From assembly GCF_036373705.1 (NCBI RefSeq), contig NC_089856.1, positions 9,108,501-9,172,500 on the forward strand: DNA of 64,000 bases. The letters are read 5' to 3'. This document shows positions 57,517-64,000 of this stretch, piece after piece (the stretch's first letter is position 1; each line of letters starts with the position of its first letter). Position numbers and translations under genes: made by a program. The notes under the pieces were generated by a model. It had not been told where the DNA came from. It made no database searches and saw only the letters and a program-made list of their open reading frames with translations. The stretch is from Amia ocellicauda (Eukaryota; Chordata; Actinopteri; Amiiformes; Amiidae).

Positions 57517-60500
57517 GTAAGTGATTTGTTTGGTTCCTTTTCCCTACCCCCACTCCCCTCCTCAACCTTGGCATCAGACTGAGCCAGTCTTAGCCCCTGG
57601 ACTACAATTGTTTTTATGCTTTCTTCTCTTTACTTATGCACGCTTTACTTCCCGTAACAGTGAATGCTTGAACCCTGTGACCAAAGTACTCATGAGCAGG
57701 ATTTTTTATTTTTATTTTTTTATATATAGTGCATGTGATCTCGCTTGACAGTGCTTCCGAGTAAGTTTGCACTGCAGGTGTATAATGACAGTTTGTTTAC
57801 AGCTACCAATTACCCTTATCATGAGAGTGTTCCGAGCTGCCCCCTCCCTCCAGAGCTCGGTCACATTGTCTGTGGTTTCCAGAGAGCCTGATCTGATGGT
57901 CTGATACCCATTGGAGCCAGTGTGTTTGTATTGTATATATGAGTGACAAACACAATGTGAAAGAGGACCCTTCTGCCAGGACATAGATTACAACTATGGA
58001 AAAACAAACCACAAAAATGAATTGACCTTGATCTGATTGTTCTCCACCAAGAATGGCACCAGGCCGTCTGCAAAGTGCTAAGGAACGAGATTATCTCTGC
58101 TTTGCCCTTGATAAAATAGTGCGATTAAATATCACCTCATTTCAATTCTGTCCAGTTTACTTGGTAGTATAAGTCAGAGTAATTCATGCTGTGAACCTTT
58201 TTAAATGTGGAGGTGAGGACTCTTGTATGATTCGTTATTTCGCCACGTAATTGCCTCATGATGCAGTTACACAAGCAGATTTCACAATTCTTTACTGAAT
58301 TCTTGCAGCAGCACCTCCCTTCCATGACTATTTGTCATTGTTGTAATTCAGTAAATTCATCTAACCCTTCATCAATTACTCAATTACTCACTGGTACTTC
58401 CTACTACAGTCCCTCATTGACCCAGGGCATCTAAAAACTGCTCGCACTGCTGGCCCATCTGATTTAAAAAAAAAATGCTTTTCACATGACTGCAAACATG
58501 GAGGACTTAAAAAGGGTTGTTCACAATGAGATTAGCAGTTGGTAAAGTATTGGTCTTTTGGCCATTGGCTGTGTATCAGACTGAAGATGCCACTGCAGTA
58601 TGTGCTTCGGTATTTTCTCCTGTAAATCCCAAAAAAAGTCTCCAGCCCCTTTCACACTAGCATCCTACCCAGTTTACAACATGGTGTTAAACTGTTGGAA
58701 ATTAATATTAACCCTCTGTAAGAACACTAACAGACAGTGTCTTCAGCACTGTCATTCAGGACTCCAGGATTGAGGCAGTTGGGGTCAAAAGCTACCGTAG
58801 TTAATTCCAGGTCTGTTCGTTATTATTGGGTCAAAGGTGGTTGTGGTGCAAAACCTCACACTCTTGTTAGCGAAGTCTCCTGGCAACCGTCAGGGTAGAT
58901 AATAAAGGAAGTAGTTAATAAGAGGAAATTAACCATTGTGTATTGATGCTCGGAAATCTAGCACTATGTAAATGTGGTTGGTTTTAAAAGTGTATGGTGT
59001 AATAACCTGGGGGTCACTTATTTAATAAGGAGATGTGAATGTCAGAGTAAGGAGAAGATCTTTAGGGCCAAGGGTGAGTTGCATGACACTCCTTAAGTAT
59101 TGCACAATACTTAAAAACTACACTTCTTCCCTGACAGACTGATTTCAATGGGGTAAGACTGCTACACACTTAAACCTATAGCACACATAAGAGGAAACTT
59201 TGATTAAGGAGCCATAGTCTTTTTCTCTTTCCCCTCCCCCTCTCATGCAGTTTTTCTTTCAGCTTTTGGCGATACAATTGCAGCAAGAAAGTGTGAATTA
59301 TAACTAGGCGTCAACTTTAATTTTTGATGGGGAGGCAGTCTACAGTGTGAATTAGTGGTTTGCTTCTGTTCACGGTGCCTGCAGTCTTTCCATTCCTGTG
59401 CAGAAATGAGTCTACAGTGATGTGACATTACTGTACCAATCTATTACAGTGGGTATTGGGATCAGGCTGGTTTTCGGAGACCTCTCCGGACTGTCTTGGT
59501 CTGTCCGTCTCTGTGCCCCCTCCTCCACCCTGAGGTTTGCATTACTGACCCTTTCAATATGGAGTTTCTGGGAAGGAGTGTTGAGTCATGTTCCTGCAGT
59601 TTGGACAACTCTTTCCATCCTGCTTAAGGACAGAAACCAGCACAAACAGCTGAGAACCCCCTGTCCAGGGCCCCTAACCTGCCAGTCTTATTACTGGAAA
59701 GGAATAGGGTAGTTATCCATTATTCCTGGAAACTGCAGACTTCAGGAAGACTTGGCAGCTGTGTCTTGCTGTTTTTTTTGTTAGCAATGGAGGGCTGGGT
59801 CACAGTGGTGCTTGTTCTAGCTGCTTTTATTGTTGTGTGGAAGTTTGGTGATTTGCCACAGACAAGGAAAAGGAAATGATCCAGCAAAAGTAAAGGAAGG
59901 ACTCTCTTATGAGAGAAGGTCAAACTAAAATAAGTCGCAGCTATAAATGCAGTAACTTCTGTGGGAGGGGGGAATTCCAGAATATAGTCCAGGTCCAGTC
60001 CCCCCCGTAAGCAGTAGAGGTAAGGGGGAAAAACAAACATGGCTGCAAATGGCCTGGCTTTGGGGCACGCATTGTCTTCCTGGGTTTTGTTCCAACCGCA
60101 CTTGGTTACTTAATTGAACTAATTTGTTTAAATTTACTTTGCTTGAATTCTCCATCAACATCCTGGAGAATTCAGAATCATTCCCATATTATATTTAACC
60201 TTACTGAATTAACCAACTGTTTAAGATCATGAACATTTTTAAGCAAATTTAGGAGTTCAGTTGATGGGTCAACGAAGGACTATTTCTTTATAGGATGCCG
60301 ATTTAATGGACTGTGGCTAAATCGGCAGACCCCAAAGTCTGGTTTATGCCCAGGTTGTCTTCAATCAGAGTGGAAAGGTACAGCACCACATTAACCTCCA
60401 TTTCCCCCAGGCATTTCACAGAAATGCAAGCATGCAAAAGTAGTCAAACACCACTGCAGAGTATTAGAAGGAAATGGTTTTAGCATTTCCATTTACACTT

Positions 60501-63500
60501 CTAAACATGCTCGCCAAGAAAGTTCCTTTTTGGAGGCAAGGTGAGGTCGTCTCTTTCTGTGTAGTGTAATGATGAAGCAAAATGATCCTGTAGAGGATCT
60601 GACAGAGGTTTATCCAGTTAGGAAGTCTCAAGCATGATGTCGTAGGCCTATTAATTGTACTGGAGCTGAGTAGTTGTACGAGTGGGACAATCGTAATCGA
60701 CACCTGCCAACATAAGGACCTGTTATGTGCCTGTGTGAAACTACCTGCTGACTTCAAATTGCTAAGCCAGTACCTGCATTATTTGTTCATCTTTTGCTGC
60801 TACACAAAAAAAAGCAAACGTAGATTTTGTCATTTTCTGTGGCTTGAAGTCTTGATTTTTTGAATCTGAGCGATGGCTCGACACCAGTGCCTTTCCCCTG
60901 TGCTGCACAATGTTGTGGAAAGTTGTAGACTGTATTGAAGTCAGTGTTTTCGCCAATGTCCAGGAGTGTGCACCACTAGGCCGGTATAAATGAGAAGCTG
61001 CAACATGGGGGGGGGGCTCCACTGTGCACTCCTCACACTGTTCAGTGAGTCTGGCTCGGTTTCATTTTATCTAAAATGCAGTTCAGATTTGGCCTACTGG
61101 GCTTGATTCTTAGATTCAATAGCAATATGAGCTAACTGCAGTAAAATCCACAAGGAAGCACACATGACCCAGGACATCAAACTGACTCGTAGCAACCAGA
61201 ACTGGAAAACCCCACTATTCTAATCCATCCATCGCTGATGTATGACTGTGCAATGCTGTATATGTCTGGCGTCACTTGGCTGCAATGCTCTCGTTGGCTG
61301 AATGGATATCAATATTAATGTCAAGCGTTGTGCAAATATAGGGAATTGCAGACTTAGTTGATACTGGTGTGATGGAGGTTCCTGTACATTGAGTGGAGTG
61401 GGGGAAATGTGATGGTGATTTTTTTTTTTTTCTACGTTGTTTAAAGTAAATTGCCCATGAGGGTGGAATACAGCTTGCAAACTGCTCAGGTTTTATACTT
61501 GTAATATCCATTTCACTAAATGCTTTCATTTCTATTATGACCTGTGAAAGTCCCTAAAACTAATTTCCCCCTCGAGGCAATATTCTGTATGATTTACGAC
61601 TTGTTTCACTGTCCCATGTCAATCATTTAATAACATTTCAGGAGTGTGATACAAACCTCCTAGCCTGTTCCCAATGATAACCATTGCATTTGGTCACTTA
61701 AAACAGTCCATCTAGGCTGGTCACTGGGGAATTGGATATTTTGTGCTTCCCAGGAATGACGGAGCAGTACATTCTAAACCTGAGATCATTGTGGCAGGGG
61801 CTGGGATGGTTAATCCAGGTAAACAGTGCCTTGCTTTGTTTGGTCAGATAAGGAAGTGTGCCATGCCCTTGGAGCAAATCGCATGAGGGATCCGCTGACA
61901 CTCAGGCAGGAGCCGGTGCAGGAATTTGTATAGCTTGAAAGATAATGGGGAAAATATTGAAAATCCATGGATTAATGGGAGTAATACAGTCAAGTAGCTG
62001 CGTGCGTTCACCCGTGGGCGAAAAGGAGGCCTAAACGAAATGCATGCCGGAATAAAACTAATCTGCTCAAACAAACCAGTTACGCATGACATTAGGTCTG
62101 CTTACAGGTGTATGCAATGTATTTATAATCACAACTTTAGTAGGACATCTACATTTAAATCGCAATAAATCGTATGCATTAGTTATCAATAGCGTATTGA
62201 GATTTATAATCTGAAAATGTCTATTGCATACACACGTACAGTAGTAGTACTTCAAAACTGTCCGAGTCTTTGGTGCTCTCTGCTGCAGGTCGATTGTGTC
62301 CCATGCAATCCAAGCTGCTGCTCAGTATACGGCAGCGCTCGTACACTTCCTTCGGTTTATCTTCCATCCACATTGTAAACCGTGCTTTAATTTCTACATC
62401 GTCCTAGTTGTTACCTCTAATGCCGGCATTTGTGATTGTACTGCTCAGCTCAATATAATTGCATTTCGGTTTGGATCGTAAACCGCTGGTCTCGTTTTAA
62501 AATGCATTGATTTGCTTCGGTTAAATTTATATCGTTTTAATGCACAATTCAGATAAGTGAATAAAGTTACCTGGTCCCGTTCACAATTTCTCAATGCAAT
62601 TTTCTGGTGTAAAATGCATAGTTAAATTTCAGACTTCAATCATACTTGGTAAAAGAAAAAACAAACGCAAGTTTACCAGCTACACACACTTATTTTAATT
62701 GATCACGAGGTTTGAACTGTTTTTATGGAATAAACTTTGGGGTGAGTCCTTTCTATTGTTTAAATGGGCTTTCGCCTGGTTTAAACTTGGGATGCCTTCT
62801 GGTGTACAGTGAGTTTGTTGGGTGTTTCTCAAAGCAAAAGCAGAATTTAAAGGTGCATCTTTCTGATTTAATTGGTATAGGAAACACAAACGCCAAATGA
62901 AGGTAAAGGCTGGAACTAGCAAATGGCACTTGAATCTTTGACCCCTGTATGAGGCACCACTTCATTCCTAGTACCAAGAACCTTGTGAAGTGGAACTGGA
63001 GGATTGTAAATGTCTTTAATTGCAAACCAGGAGGAGGGGGCAGGAAAATGAACTGGTAAAAGTCCAGTCCTGTGACTGTGCTCGTTGATAATGTGATGTG
63101 ATATATGACACCGCCTGAGCTGAGGTTAAAAAGCTTCTGGAAAATGATGTTAAAAAACAGCCCAAAGCCTTGTATGTAGAGTAATTACCTCCTGTTGTGG
63201 CATTGTCACTAATTCTTATTGCCTGAGGATGCAGCTTAAATTAAGATCCTATTGGTATATTTGAAGTGATTCACCATCACCTACGGTCTTCAGGTTTTGT
63301 GCCTAATTTTGAATTTGTACTAAAAACAGTAATTGAACAGTTGTCCACCTGTGCTTGGTATCCGTGTATGTCTTAAGCTGCATCTGAAAGCTGGAAAATA
63401 ATTTGCACATCTTTTAATCTCTGGCGGTTAAAGGTGTGTGCTTTGACCCATTCTTGGGGGGGGGGCGGGGAGGGGTTGGTGTTATCGGGAGTGCTTCTGA

Positions 63501-64000
63501 CTTTGGCTATTTAGCTTATTAAATCTGGTCAATTGAAGGTGGCTGGGTTCCTTTTAAAAAGGGTTTTGCACTTCTTTGGAAAGCCACAGCATTTGTCAGA
63601 CATTCCAGTTCAGACTTAATGCTGTCTATTGTTCTTGCTGAGTTCCCTTTCTCCACTCCACTAGATGCTAGTGTCTCTCTAATGCAGTATATGGACATTA
63701 CATCAGAGCTGAGGTCTTGATTGTGTTGCTGCATAACCGAGCATGTAGATTGGCTGGGGGGGGATCTAATCCAAGATGGATTTTGTAGTACAGTGCTTTT
63801 ATTTGGAATCGGCATGGTTTGGTTACTGGTTTCAAGGTATTCCGCGGTTTGAAAAAAATCACGGTTTCAAAACCTCTAAAACTTTCCGTTATACTGTTCC
63901 TGCGGTATGAGCTTCTTTTTTTTTTTTTTTTTTTGTCTCGTCAAAGAAGGAAAGCGCAGGAATCCTTCAGGTTGTGTCGTGTGCAGCGTAGAGAGTAACC
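57517..64000 (+). other. cd63: cd63 intron after the first coding exon
   Basis: More than 6.4 kb with no further tetraspanin exon. It contains a MITE-like fragment at about 60050-60215 ('cctgggttttgttccaaccg', 'cttggttacttaattgaact'), G-runs at 61007-61015 and 63456-63470, and poly-T at 63917-63934. No other gene seen. Confidence 0.6.

Noticed and set aside
57712..58073. Overlapping short minus-strand frames in the cd63 intron
   Set aside because: No domain, no splice context, and three mutually overlapping frames of similar length, as expected by chance.

Overview
This window is vertebrate nuclear DNA, most likely from a ray-finned fish. Genes are split by long introns with GT/AG splice sites. 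CpG-rich segments sit at gene starts, and the noncoding DNA is full of fish-type Tc1/mariner, hAT, Harbinger, CR1-like and tRNA-SINE debris plus long microsatellites. The repeat mix recalls early-branching ray-finned fishes (sturgeon, gar, bowfin), but I cannot fix the species from sequence alone. No bacterial-type feature (operon, CRISPR, integron, prophage) is present, and I found no convincing undescribed system.

Layout: positions 1-620 are CpG-rich and end in a consensus minus-strand splice donor, possibly the start of an unidentified gene running off the left edge. The first clear gene is nemp1 (minus strand, start codon at 16128, stop at 6452). Its nine coding exons join in frame to 440 codons, close to human NEMP1. 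A CCAAT-containing promoter follows, then about 6.5 kb of repeat-rich DNA. nab2 runs the other way (plus strand): a CpG-rich 5' region at 22.5-23.3 kb, then six coding exons at 25214-34639 joining in frame to 509 codons. nemp1 and nab2 are thus head to head, as NEMP1 and NAB2 are in human 12q13. STAT6, which follows NAB2 in human, is not seen. Downstream lies a transposon-dense block (39.5-57.1 kb), most of it inside the first intron of a third gene, cd63 (plus strand). I place cd63's untranslated first exon near 45.1 kb and its first coding exon at 57451-57516; the rest lies beyond the right edge.

The three genes do not form a pathway: NEMP1 is an inner nuclear membrane protein, NAB2 a corepressor of EGR transcription factors, and CD63 an endosomal/lysosomal tetraspanin. 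Their proximity is inherited synteny rather than an operon.

The most informative oddities are the layered mobile elements. These include two oppositely oriented copies of one Tc1 family, one with a clean internal deletion; an imperfect inverted repeat flanking that copy; a Tc1 inside an older Tc1; a hAT MITE with perfect 8-bp target duplications inside another element; a two-gene Harbinger fossil with a changed catalytic residue; and a TG...CA element of 1.8 kb that looks like a solo LTR.
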